This document shows, in pieces, positions 53,181-62,055 of a DNA stretch of 64,000 nt. Both the position numbers and the translations under genes were made by a program. The notes beneath the pieces were generated by a model that made no database searches, was not told the DNA's origin, and saw only the letters and a list, made by a program, of their open reading frames with translations. Each line of letters begins with the position of its first letter. The stretch's first letter is position 1. Location of the stretch: assembly GCA_900129675.1 (NCBI GenBank), contig FSRD01000001.1, forward strand, positions 795,501 through 859,500, read 5' to 3'. This DNA comes from Bradyrhizobium erythrophlei (GTDB lineage Bacteria; Pseudomonadota; Alphaproteobacteria; Rhizobiales; Xanthobacteraceae).

Positions 53181-54143
53181 ACAACCGACCGTTCTCCTCG
53201 CCTCGAGGGCACGATGGGCTTTCGCCGCATCGGTCAGATGATACGTTTGCAGGATCGGAATTCGGATGCAGCCGTTCTTTACCATCTTGAACAGACTGCG
53301 GGCACCATTCAGCAGATCCGACCGCGTCGACGTATAAGCGGTCAACGTCGGACGCGTCGCAAAAAGAGAACCTTTCGCAGCGAGCAGTCCAAGATCAATA
53401 GGTCCAACCGGACCCGAGGCTTGCCCGAAGAGTACGGCTAGTCCACGGGGTCTTATGCAGTCGAGTGATCTAACGAAAGTCTCCCTCCCCACACCGTCGA
53501 ATACGACGGAAACCTTCTTTCCCGCAGTGATGTCCATTACCTGCGAGACGAAGTCGCTTTCCGTGCAGACGATCACATGATCACAGCCGCAGGACCGTGC
53601 GAGGCCGGCCTTTTCATCAGAGCTCACGGTCCCAATAACGGTAGCGCCGAGATGTTTCAGCCATTGACAAACGATCGATCCGACGCCCCCGGCTGCAGCA
53701 TGGATCAGCACCACATCGCCGGCCTTTGCATCGAACACTTGCCGCACAAGGCACCAAGCCGTCAGACCCTTGAGCATCATGCCGGCAGCCTGCCGATCTG
53801 AGATATCATCAGGTAGCGGGACTAGGGCATCGGGTTTCACAAGACGAACGCTCGCATACGCGCCGCCGTAGACATTGGCATAAGCGACCCTATCTCCCAC
53901 ATTGAAACCACGAACCGCGGTTCCGACTGCCTCTATTATTCCGGCCGCCTCACCCCCAATACCGCTGGGCAGGGAGAGCGCAATCGGAGAGACTCCACGT
54001 CGTTGTACGACATCGATAAAGTTAACACCGATTGCGGTCTGCCGAAGACGTACCTCGTTGGAACCGGGATCGCCCGGATCGCTGCGCTCGACACGCAGCA
54101 CATCAGGACCGCCGAACTCGCTTAACCGGATGGCGCAATCCAT
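53163..54143 (-). CDS. NADPH:quinone oxidoreductase-like MDR protein
   Basis: 326 residues, zinc-free QOR type. It has GVNFIDVVQRRGVSPIALS then GIGGEAAGIIEAVG, KGLTAWCLVRQVF and the cofactor loop LIHAAAGGVGSIVCQWLKHL. It starts two bases after the binding-protein gene ends, hence same operon. It shares fold and length with 46721-47722. It may reduce enone intermediates made by the neighbouring flavoenzymes. Confidence 0.92.
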   Translation of the reverse strand: MDCAIRLSEFGGPDVLRVERSDPGDPGSNEVRLRQTAIGVNFIDVVQRRGVSPIALSLPSGIGGEAAGIIEAVGTAVRGFNVGDRVAYANVYGGAYASVRLVKPDALVPLPDDISDRQAAGMMLKGLTAWCLVRQVFDAKAGDVVLIHAAAGGVGSIVCQWLKHLGATVIGTVSSDEKAGLARSCGCDHVIVCTESDFVSQVMDITAGKKVSVVFDGVGRETFVRSLDCIRPRGLAVLFGQASGPVGPIDLGLLAAKGSLFATRPTLTAYTSTRSDLLNGARSLFKMVKNGCIRIPILQTYHLTDAAKAHRALEARRTVGCTILLP

Positions 54144-54145
54144 CG

Positions 54146-55369
54146 TTATCGACCGCTGATGACCTCTCCGAACGGTATCCAGCGGTCTCCCTGGAAGCGG
54201 ACCATCTGGAGGCTTTCCATCGGAGCATAGTCCGTCGGACTCGTATCGATGGTTATCCCTGGCAACAGCCCACTGGGCTTGAAGTCCTTGATGTTCGCGG
54301 CTTGGCGCATGACGTTTTCCCGCGTCAGGTCATCGCCGCACTGCATCAGAACCTGCACAATCGTTTCGGCTTCATTGTATGCTCCGATCGCAAGCAGATC
54401 GTTGGGATTGATCGTCGGGACGTATTTCTGAAGAAACTGCTTGTAAGCCAAGATTCCTTCGTCATTTTCCCATCGAGGATCGGTGGCATCTTTGTTGTAG
54501 GCGGTCGAGACGATTCCTTCCGCATGTTCCAGACCTGCAGGCTTCAGGACCATTCCAATCGACGAACTGACGCTATTTAATACGTGGAGTGGCTTCCACC
54601 CGATTTCGCCCACTTTGCGTATCGCCTGCGCGGCGAACTTTGGCGGAGTGAAATCGAGCAGAACGTCCGCACCGGAATACTTCAGTTTGACGATGTGGGT
54701 GTCAATTGTAGGTTCGGTAATTTCGTAGCTCTCCTCGGCGGCGATCATCGATGCCTTCTCGCCTAGTCCCTCCTTGACCCCGGCTAGGAGGTCTCTCCCG
54801 TAGTCGTCGTTCTGATAGATGATAGCGATTTTTGCATCCGGCTTGTCACGCAGGATCCAGCGCGCGTAGATCCGCCCCTCAGCCCGGTAGCTCGTCGTGT
54901 ATCCCATCGTCCAAGGGAATTTCTTCGGATCCTCCCAACGCGAGGAGGCCCCGTTTATGAAGAGCTGTGGCACCCTCTTCGCGTTCAAGTATCTCTGCAC
55001 AGCGAATTGAAGCGCGGTGCCGAGCGATCCGACGGTGAAGAGCACCTCATCGCTTTCGATAAGCCTGCGCGTCTGCTCCACCGTCTTGGCTGGGTTGAAC
55101 GCATCGTCGTACGAGATGAACTTGATCTTGCGTCCGCCGATACCGCCCTCGTCGTTTACCTTTCGAAAGTAGCCGTCGAAGGTTTGGCCCACCACCGCGA
55201 ACGGGGAGTTGGGTCCGCTGTAGGACATCGTCTGGCCAATCTTGATCTCATCGTCGCTCGCGCCCGGACTGTACTTCTTCTCGGTGGCCCAACCGGGCAT
55301 CGATAGCATCGCGAACGTGAGAGCGATCAGTGCAATCCCACCCCGTATCATTCGTGCGGCGAAACGCAT
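54146..55369 (-). CDS. LivK-like ABC substrate-binding protein
   Basis: 407 residues from ATG 55369. The signal peptide IRGGIALIALTFAMLSMPGW ends near ATEKKYSPG. The type I periplasmic fold follows: KIGQTMSYSGPNSPFAVVGQ, INDEGGIGGRKIKFISYDDA-like segment, and TMGYTTSYRAEGRIYARWIL. It resembles binding proteins for aromatic acids or amino acids. No permease or ATPase gene is nearby; it is followed by a quinone oxidoreductase gene. It is the intact paralogue of the broken gene at the window start. Confidence 0.9.
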   Translation of the reverse strand: MRFAARMIRGGIALIALTFAMLSMPGWATEKKYSPGASDDEIKIGQTMSYSGPNSPFAVVGQTFDGYFRKVNDEGGIGGRKIKFISYDDAFNPAKTVEQTRRLIESDEVLFTVGSLGTALQFAVQRYLNAKRVPQLFINGASSRWEDPKKFPWTMGYTTSYRAEGRIYARWILRDKPDAKIAIIYQNDDYGRDLLAGVKEGLGEKASMIAAEESYEITEPTIDTHIVKLKYSGADVLLDFTPPKFAAQAIRKVGEIGWKPLHVLNSVSSSIGMVLKPAGLEHAEGIVSTAYNKDATDPRWENDEGILAYKQFLQKYVPTINPNDLLAIGAYNEAETIVQVLMQCGDDLTRENVMRQAANIKDFKPSGLLPGITIDTSPTDYAPMESLQMVRFQGDRWIPFGEVISGR

Positions 55370-55688
55370 CTCCTTGGTCCCTCCAGGGCCGTGTCCATGC
55401 CATCGTTCTATAGAACTAGCGGAGCGTCCCGCCGTTGGGTCGGCCCTCACTCGCTAGACCTTTCGCGAGACATGACGGAAATGTCGAATCGTCTCGCGCC
55501 AAGAACCTTTCGCCCTCGGCGAAGACACGATCTTCTTCAAGCTAGTTCGACTGACCGTGATCGCTGTGCACAAAAGGACATTCGCCAATAAAGAACGGCT
55601 GCCTTTCGGGGTTCGGTGGTACGCAGCGTTAATCGCCAAGATCGGCTCGAACATATGGCGCATCATTCGAGTTATGGAGAGGCTGGGA
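55370..55688. other. divergent intergenic region
   Basis: 319 bp between the binding-protein gene and the FAD-dependent oxidoreductase. The frame of the latter stays open to 55557 but the extension has no family match. A 12-bp palindrome GTTCTATAGAAC sits at 55405-55416; this length is expected by chance. Promoters for both directions should lie here. Confidence 0.5.
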
Positions 55689-57389
55689 ATGGACGATATC
55701 GTATGCGACGTACTCGTCGTCGGCTCCGGTGCTTCGGGCTTTGCGACCGCGCTAACAGCGCGACATCTTGGCCTTGACGTTCTGATTGCAGAAAAGGAGC
55801 CGGTGTTCGGCGGGACGACCTGCTTCTCTGCTGGCGTTGTCTGGATTCCCTCGAGTTCGCCGGCTCGACAGGCGCAGATCGAGGATTGCGACGAACGCGC
55901 GCTCTGCTATCTGAAGCAGGAAGCCGGCAATCGCCTAAACGAGACGATCGCATCGTCGTATTTGACGAACGCTCCAAAAATGTTGGATTTCTTCACTGCG
56001 GAAACGCACGTGAGGTTCGATCTCTTGTCAACTATGCCCGACTATCATCCGGAAACCGCGGGCGGCGTCGGCGGGGGCCGCTCGCTTCGACCCAGAGTCT
56101 TCGATGGACGCCGCCTTGGCAAATGGTTCGAGAAGCTACGTCCGCCGATCAAAACCATGACGATCTTTGGCGGAATGATGATCGGAAGCGCGGATTTGCC
56201 GCACCTACAAAATGTAATGCGCTCTCCTCGGTCTATGCTGTATGCGGCCAAGATGGCCGCGCGCCACGCGAGGGACCGACTGACTCATTCGCGGGGAACA
56301 CGGCTGACGAATGGAAACGCGCTAATCGCAAGCCTGGCGACGAGCGCGCTGGAGAAAGCAATTCCGATATGGCTGTCGGCCAATGTCCGGCAGCTCACGA
56401 CAAAGGATGGTCGCGTGACCGGTGCCATCCTCGAGTGCGACGGAAGATCTCAGACCATCATCACCAGGCGAGGGGTAGTTCTTGCGAGCGGCGGCTTTCC
56501 CGCCAATGAAGATCTCCGCCGCCCCTTCGATGCGAAGATAAGGAATGGCCGCTACTGGTACAGTTTGGCGCCGGCGACAAACACGGGCGATGGCCTCCGG
56601 ATGGCCCGGCAAATCGGCGCCGCCTTCGACGACAACGTCCATCACCATGTCGCGTGGACGCCCGTTTCGTTGGTGCCCCAGCCCGATGGTTCGAAGATCG
56701 GCTTTCCACACTTCAATGATCGTGCGAAGCCTGGCTTTATCGTGGTCGACAAAGAGGGCCGGCGTTTCGCGAATGAGACCGCCTCCTACCATGACTTCGT
56801 ACCGAACATGATCGAGGCGTGTCGGGACCACGATGTGCTCGAGGCATTTATCATCTGTGATCACAGGGCAATCCGACGGCACGGCGTGGGAGCCGTCCCT
56901 CCCGCTCCTCTCCGTCTGAAACCGTTCGTCGATAACGGCTACATCATCCGCAGTTCAACCATACGAGACCTGGCGCGCCGGGTCGGAATCGATCCCGATG
57001 GGCTGGCCCGCACGATCGACGTCTACAATCCACCCGCCCGCGACGGCAAAGATCCCCAATTCGGCAGGGGCTCCGACGCATTTCAGCGAGTGCACGGTGC
57101 GGCGCACGAGCGCGGACCGAATCCGAACGTGGCTCCTATCGAACAGGCGCCCTTCTACGCCCTCAGAATAATCCCGGGCGACATCGGCACATTCGCGGGA
57201 TTAAAGACGGATGAGTTCGCGCGCGTTCTGGACGAGCGAAATGAGGTGATTCCAAATCTATATGCGGTTGGAAACGATATGGCGAGCGTTATGCGCGGCA
57301 CCTATCCAGGCGCGGGCATTACGATCGGGCCTGCAATGACCTTTGGATACGTCGCCGCACAGCACCTTGCCGGTCACAGCGCGGGATGA
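55689..57389 (+). CDS. FAD-dependent oxidoreductase, KstD/fumarate reductase-like flavoprotein
   Basis: 566 residues from ATG 55689 (MDDIVCDVLVVG) after GAGAGG. The FAD_binding_2 fold is shown by VVGSGASGFATALTARHLGL, EKEPVFGGTTCFSAGVVWIP, GVVLASGGFPANEDLRRPF and the C-terminal YPGAGITIGPAMTFGYVAAQ. This is the layout of 3-ketosteroid-delta1-dehydrogenases and flavocytochrome-type enone reductases. It likely adds or removes hydrogen next to a carbonyl. It is convergent with the VOC gene and divergent from the binding-protein operon. Confidence 0.88.
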   Translation: MDDIVCDVLVVGSGASGFATALTARHLGLDVLIAEKEPVFGGTTCFSAGVVWIPSSSPARQAQIEDCDERALCYLKQEAGNRLNETIASSYLTNAPKMLDFFTAETHVRFDLLSTMPDYHPETAGGVGGGRSLRPRVFDGRRLGKWFEKLRPPIKTMTIFGGMMIGSADLPHLQNVMRSPRSMLYAAKMAARHARDRLTHSRGTRLTNGNALIASLATSALEKAIPIWLSANVRQLTTKDGRVTGAILECDGRSQTIITRRGVVLASGGFPANEDLRRPFDAKIRNGRYWYSLAPATNTGDGLRMARQIGAAFDDNVHHHVAWTPVSLVPQPDGSKIGFPHFNDRAKPGFIVVDKEGRRFANETASYHDFVPNMIEACRDHDVLEAFIICDHRAIRRHGVGAVPPAPLRLKPFVDNGYIIRSSTIRDLARRVGIDPDGLARTIDVYNPPARDGKDPQFGRGSDAFQRVHGAAHERGPNPNVAPIEQAPFYALRIIPGDIGTFAGLKTDEFARVLDERNEVIPNLYAVGNDMASVMRGTYPGAGITIGPAMTFGYVAAQHLAGHSAG

Positions 57390-57618
57390 CTTGGGGTTAA
57401 CGCAAGCGATGTGGCCCGCGTGAGCGACGCTATACCCAATAGTCGCCACCTCTCCGAAGGAGTACGCCGGCGCGTCCTTTCACCGACGCCATGATCGAAT
57501 CGGAAGATTTGCGCGTCGGAGACGCCGCATGCCGTCACATGTAGTCCGGTATAATACCGCGCCCCGACGCCGCCCCGAAGAACGAGGTAGCATCGGTGCT
57601 GGTTGGGCCCATTCGAAC

Positions 57619-58218
57619 CTAGGATCGGGGAACGCCGAACTTCGGCATATCGACCTCGTCGATAAGCGCCTCGGGACCTTCGGCTGGCCGCTCCTTCGCA
57701 TAGTTCAGCGCAGCATCGATATCGTTCTCCCAATCTTCCCGCGGCAATTCATAGAGCAACTCCACGCCATAGCCGTTCGGATCGTTGACGTAGACGCTGT
57801 GGGACATGCCGTGATCGATCTTCCGGCTGAACTTCACTCCTCGGCTCTGCATGAAGGCCAACTGCTTGAGCCAAGATTCGCGGTCCGGTAATTCGATGGC
57901 GATATGGTTGATCGACGTCGGCGAACCGTACATGCTCCAGCCCTCGGCCGGCTTGGGAGGCAGCTTCGGATTTTCGACGAATGCAATGTCGTGGTGCCTT
58001 CGGCGGCCCTCGTCGTGGCCACTGTAGAACTGCATTTTTGGCTTCTGTTGCCCTTTGTAGCCGATGCCCGGATTCAACTTGCCAACCAATTTAAGACCGA
58101 TGATTTCCGTCCAAAAGCGGTGCGTCTCCTCCATGTTGTAAACGTTCACCACGAGATGGTTCATGCCGCTAGGTGTGACTGCAGCGGTCGGGACCGCGAT
58201 GTCTTCCTTGTTGCTCAC
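57619..58218 (-). CDS. VOC-family protein (extradiol dioxygenase/glyoxalase-like)
   Basis: 199 residues, GTG start at 58218 after GAGGAGAG. Paired VOC motifs: MNHLVVNVYNMEETHRFWTE near residues 19-38 (His), SINHIAIELPDRESW (His) and NGYGVELLYELPREDW (Glu). The set is compatible with Fe/Mn binding. It is last in the operon hydroxylase - FAH - NIPSNAP - VOC and may cleave the hydroxylated ring. Confidence 0.87.
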   Translation of the reverse strand: MSNKEDIAVPTAAVTPSGMNHLVVNVYNMEETHRFWTEIIGLKLVGKLNPGIGYKGQQKPKMQFYSGHDEGRRRHHDIAFVENPKLPPKPAEGWSMYGSPTSINHIAIELPDRESWLKQLAFMQSRGVKFSRKIDHGMSHSVYVNDPNGYGVELLYELPREDWENDIDAALNYAKERPAEGPEALIDEVDMPKFGVPRS

Positions 58219-58273
58219 GTAGGCTCTCCTCGCTGTAGAATGGGACTTCCGCGTGGTTCGTTGAACCGCAAGG

Positions 58274-58894
58274 TCAACGAACCGGCGAGAAACTCGCAGG
58301 CATCACGATGATGCTTTCCTGGCGCTGGATCGATGCTTCGGCCGGGAGCTTCGGCGGCCATACGCCGCGTTTCACCGACTCTTCGCGGACACGCATGCGT
58401 TCGGCGGCGTCCTTGTAACCCCAAATATGGATCCATTGGTTCAGCGGACCGATCTCCGTACGCCACGCGCCGACCAGTGGAGACATCGCCGTCCGTTCAG
58501 GCATCCGCTCGCCCCAGGCCTTGATCACATGCGGTATCGACCCGAGCGAGTACGTGAAGGTGCTTATCTCGAAGACCGGCCCGACCTCGCGCGACTCCAA
58601 CGGCGGCGAGTACGGCGCGGGAATAAGTATCTTGGTTTCCATCTCCGTCATGAATTCGCGAATATCTGGCGGCCACCCATCGAGTTTGTAGGCCTCCTCT
58701 CGGCAACGATCGCGATCCGCCGTGCTGTCATAAGGCCAGAGGTGTATGACCTGGTTCAACGTCCCCACTTCGGTGTGCCAGAACGCGCCGAGCGGAGAAA
58801 GCTTCAACCGGTTGGGAAGGCCCTTCTCGAAGTTCGCCTCGAACTTGGCGGTGGTACCCGGCTTCAGGGTGTAGGTCCGCATCTCTACGATCAT
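58274..58894 (-). CDS. NIPSNAP-family protein with two tandem domains
   Basis: 206 residues from ATG 58894 (MIVEMRTYTLKPGT); the longer frame is rejected. Two homologous halves are visible: GAFWHTEVGTLNQVIHLWPY near 35-54 and GAWRTEIGPLNQWIHIWGYK near 140-159. NIPSNAP proteins are dimeric ferredoxin-like folds of unknown chemistry that recur in aromatic and terpenoid degradation clusters. It lies between FAH and VOC genes. Confidence 0.88.
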   Translation of the reverse strand: MIVEMRTYTLKPGTTAKFEANFEKGLPNRLKLSPLGAFWHTEVGTLNQVIHLWPYDSTADRDRCREEAYKLDGWPPDIREFMTEMETKILIPAPYSPPLESREVGPVFEISTFTYSLGSIPHVIKAWGERMPERTAMSPLVGAWRTEIGPLNQWIHIWGYKDAAERMRVREESVKRGVWPPKLPAEASIQRQESIIVMPASFSPVR

Positions 58895-59124
58895 GGCGCT
58901 TCTCGCGTTGGACTCAATGAACTGATACTTGGTTCTAATAGATCTCGCTGCGTTCCACTGTCGAATCGTCATGTAAAAAGCGTCGTTCGCAGTCTGAGAA
59001 CAATCCGCCCTTGTAGCGGGCTTGATAGCTCGCACGACCATAGCGAGACGACCGACGCGGCTCGCTGGGGGAAGTCGGGATGCGATGGTTCGGACGGACG
59101 GTTACGAGTGTTCCTATCTCGCCG

Positions 59125-60063
59125 TCACGTGGCTTTAGCTAGTTCTGCGTATTTGCCGGAGAGCTGTGGAGCGATCGTGTTCGATAATCCCTTCTCGGCC
59201 CGATCGATTCTTCGTTCGCGCGACCAGGTACGTTTGAGCTCGTCTTTGACTTGGATCCTAAGCGACCCCAGCCCGTCCGTCTCCAGCTCTACGACGTCTC
59301 CATCTTGGAACGCGTTCAGGCCACAATGATCCGTGCCGGTCGCGATGACATCCCCAGGCATCAATGGGTGGATTGCACTCAGCCAAGCTATGCTGTTCTT
59401 GATATCGGTGATCATCTTTCCTGTATTGAAGTCCTGTTTCAGTTCGCCGTTCACCCAAAGGCGGATCCTCAGGTTCTGAGGATCCGGGATCTCATCACGC
59501 GTGACGACATAGGGGCCGATAGGAGCGAAGGTCTCCCTCGACTTCATCTGGAAAAACGTATTGGTCGGCGGTGGCAGGCCGCGCGCGGAGCCGTCGATAA
59601 AGTTGGTATATCCAAAGACATAGTCCATGGCCTCATCGGGTCGTACGTGGCTCGCCCGCTTACCGATAACTACCGCCAACTCGGCCTCACCTTCGAACGC
59701 GCTGGCCGGCACATCCGGCAGAACCATAGTGTCGCTGGGGCCGATGATCGCCGAAGATGCTTTGTGGAAGGCGTTCGTGTGGGGGGACGAGATTAGCCCA
59801 TCGTCGTAATTGACCGCCATGCAAACGATGTTGGCGGGCCTCGGAAGCGGAGCCCGAAGCTTCACCTGACCCAAATCCGCTCCGCGAGTTCGAGCCGCCG
59901 CCGCTTCTATCCGGCCACGATATGCTGCAAACTGCTCGATTAGGAGCGACATTAGGTCCTCCGGGCCGCGACGCGAAAGGTCACTAAGTTCCTCAGTGAT
60001 GTCGAAGATCTGATTTTGAAATACCACACCCAGTCGGAAGTTGTCGAAGTAAGCTAGTTTCAT
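59125..60063 (-). CDS. fumarylacetoacetate hydrolase (FAH) family protein
   Basis: 312 residues. It has KLAYFDNFRLGVVFQNQIFD at the start, FEGEAELAVVIGKRASHVRP (metal site), VFGYTNFIDGSARGLP (in place of the usual NDxTxRD) and GDVIATGTDHCGLNAFQDGD. It belongs to the 2-hydroxyhepta-2,4-diene-1,7-dioate isomerase / fumarylpyruvate hydrolase side of the family. Its partners are a TfdB-like hydroxylase and a VOC dioxygenase. Confidence 0.88.
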   Translation of the reverse strand: MKLAYFDNFRLGVVFQNQIFDITEELSDLSRRGPEDLMSLLIEQFAAYRGRIEAAAARTRGADLGQVKLRAPLPRPANIVCMAVNYDDGLISSPHTNAFHKASSAIIGPSDTMVLPDVPASAFEGEAELAVVIGKRASHVRPDEAMDYVFGYTNFIDGSARGLPPPTNTFFQMKSRETFAPIGPYVVTRDEIPDPQNLRIRLWVNGELKQDFNTGKMITDIKNSIAWLSAIHPLMPGDVIATGTDHCGLNAFQDGDVVELETDGLGSLRIQVKDELKRTWSRERRIDRAEKGLSNTIAPQLSGKYAELAKAT

Positions 60064-60113
60064 GGTCCGAACCTCTTGTGCTCCAGGAGGAGATCAAATC
60101 TCGTATAGAGGGT

Positions 60114-61886
60114 TCACGCACCGATGTTGATACGCGTCTCTGCCCTAGCCGGGGCCCGGTCAAGGATTTCCGTCAGCACGTCTCGAAGCGCTTGCACGGG
60201 GTCCGCCAGCAAATCGTGAGACCTCCACGCCACGAAGCGGTCCGGCCGGACGAGGATGCACCCGCGATCGTCAATTTCGCGCCTTCGGGCCCAATCACCC
60301 GACACGTCGTCATTCGGTTGGCGCATGCCGACCGAATGTGCAGCGATTTGCACGCCGAATTCGCGCCCCACGACCGAGGCCGCATCAATCCACGCCCGGC
60401 CTCCCACCCCCGTGAGCAGCGTGAAGCGCGAATAGTCGGCTAGGTCGAGCGTCGATACGCGCTCGGCTCCTTTCTGCAGCCAGACATGGGGTAGGTAGGC
60501 TCCCGGATGAGTGGTTGGGTGGTAGTAGAGTTCCGGGTCGCGCGTGTAGGCGGGAAATGGCGTTCCATCGCTGACGAGAGCCCCAGAGATATACCTTTGG
60601 TCTAGCTCGACGCCGTGCGCATTAAATTGCCAGTTCAGGCCGTCGAGGGCCGCGACGACGGCTGCACGACGCTTGATGCCCTCGTCGGTCTCTCCGAAGA
60701 GATGCCTAATGTTCTCCCAAGCCTGATCGGGCGTGGCGCCCGGTCGCAATCCGACAGCGTCGGACCAAGGGAGAAGTTCCTTCTGACTTTTGATCGCCCG
60801 ATCGATCACTTGACGCCCGACGGGCTGCCGTTCGGAGTTATAAGAATCAAGCAGCGCGTCTTCGGCGTTACCTTGGAGGACGAGAGCGAGCTTCCAAACT
60901 AAGTTATAAGAGTCCTGGATGGAGGTGTTGCTTCCCAGGCCGTTTGCGGGCGGATGACGGTGAGCCGCGTCTCCCGCCAGGAACAGTCGACCTTTCCGGT
61001 AGCGGGACGCCACCATATGGTTAACCTGCCAGCGTGTGATCTTCTTGATCTCGAAATCGATCGATGGGTCTCCGATAGCTTCCGAGATATGCTTCCTCAG
61101 CACAGCCTCGGAAGCATCGCCGCGGGCGCGGCCATATCGCAAGAAGAAGGGATTCCATTCGTCCCAAGCATTGACGCACGGCCAGCAGCTAAGCCAGATC
61201 TCGCTCCCGGGAGGGCATATGTAGGTCAAGGCGCCGGATCGATGTTTCGTATACTTCGATAAGTCAGCTTTCAACCATACGCTCACCGCGTCGCCCAAGG
61301 CGACCTCGCCCTCATATTCGAACCCGGCGAGGCTGCCTACTGTACTCCGGGCTCCGTCCGCAGCGATAACGTACTTGGCGTGAATGACGTACTCTTTGCC
61401 GCTCTGGCGCTCGCGCACTTTCGCGTATGCCCATTCCTGATCTTGCGATATTTCGACGAGTTCGGTACCGAACCGAATTTCCGCGCCGTTGGCTTTGGCC
61501 GCATCCAGGATGATGGGCTCCAGCATATGCTGCGGGATATTGCACATCGCGCACGGGCTGCCCTGCTCATAATCGCCGCGACGCTCTACCCCGCCGCCCC
61601 AGGTCGACAGCCTCGAGAGCTCCATACCCGAGAAGCTCGTCGCGAAAACCTGAGTGGCCATCTTGTCCTGAGGCATCGCTTTCGACATGACGGCCTGCTC
61701 GATGCCGAGATCCCGCAGGACCTCCACCGTCCTTTGATTTGTGATGTGAGCTCGGGGCGAGTCCGCCGTGGCGTCGTATTTCGTCACGGTGATCGATGGC
61801 ACCTTTAACTTTGCGAGTAAGGCCGATGCCGTCAGTCCGGCAGGCCCAGCTCCCACGACGAGCACATCGGTATTGATAATCGACAT
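60114..61886 (-). CDS. FAD-dependent phenol monooxygenase (TfdB-like)
   Basis: 590 residues from ATG 61886 (MSIINTDVLVVGAGPAG) after GGAGA. The Rossmann GAGPAG is at about 12-17, the DG motif at YVIAADGARSTVGSLAG and the GD motif at LFLAGDAAHRHPPANGLGSN. Length and the HRHPPANGLG segment match 2,4-dichlorophenol 6-monooxygenase / phenol 2-monooxygenases, including the C-terminal domain. It hydroxylates a phenol ortho to OH, giving a catechol for the VOC enzyme. First gene of the operon. Confidence 0.9.
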   Translation of the reverse strand: MSIINTDVLVVGAGPAGLTASALLAKLKVPSITVTKYDATADSPRAHITNQRTVEVLRDLGIEQAVMSKAMPQDKMATQVFATSFSGMELSRLSTWGGGVERRGDYEQGSPCAMCNIPQHMLEPIILDAAKANGAEIRFGTELVEISQDQEWAYAKVRERQSGKEYVIHAKYVIAADGARSTVGSLAGFEYEGEVALGDAVSVWLKADLSKYTKHRSGALTYICPPGSEIWLSCWPCVNAWDEWNPFFLRYGRARGDASEAVLRKHISEAIGDPSIDFEIKKITRWQVNHMVASRYRKGRLFLAGDAAHRHPPANGLGSNTSIQDSYNLVWKLALVLQGNAEDALLDSYNSERQPVGRQVIDRAIKSQKELLPWSDAVGLRPGATPDQAWENIRHLFGETDEGIKRRAAVVAALDGLNWQFNAHGVELDQRYISGALVSDGTPFPAYTRDPELYYHPTTHPGAYLPHVWLQKGAERVSTLDLADYSRFTLLTGVGGRAWIDAASVVGREFGVQIAAHSVGMRQPNDDVSGDWARRREIDDRGCILVRPDRFVAWRSHDLLADPVQALRDVLTEILDRAPARAETRINIGA

Positions 61887-62009
61887 CGCAATCTCCGAGA
61901 CATCTGCACCTATCGAGTGGTTTTCTTCGGAGCCGCCCCATTCGTCCAACCGTGTCGCAAGAACATCTATTTCCGCGGCGCGAAGGGCGCTTGCACGACG
62001 ACGGGAGCC

Positions 62010-62043
62010 AAAAAAGAAGGCCCGTCTGCTACGACGAGCCTTC
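62010..62043 (-). terminator. rho-independent terminator of the LysR gene
   Basis: On the minus strand GAAGGCTCGTC, a 6-base loop, GACGGGCCTTC and then TTTTTT. The 11-bp stem has one G-T pair. It starts 13 bp after the stop codon at 62056. This is the clearest intrinsic terminator in the window. Confidence 0.9.
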
Positions 62044-62055
62044 AGGCGGGGAGGG

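Noticed and set aside
55405..55416. 12-bp perfect palindrome GTTCTATAGAAC
   Set aside because: About 15 such palindromes are expected in 64 kb by chance, and nothing else supports a role.
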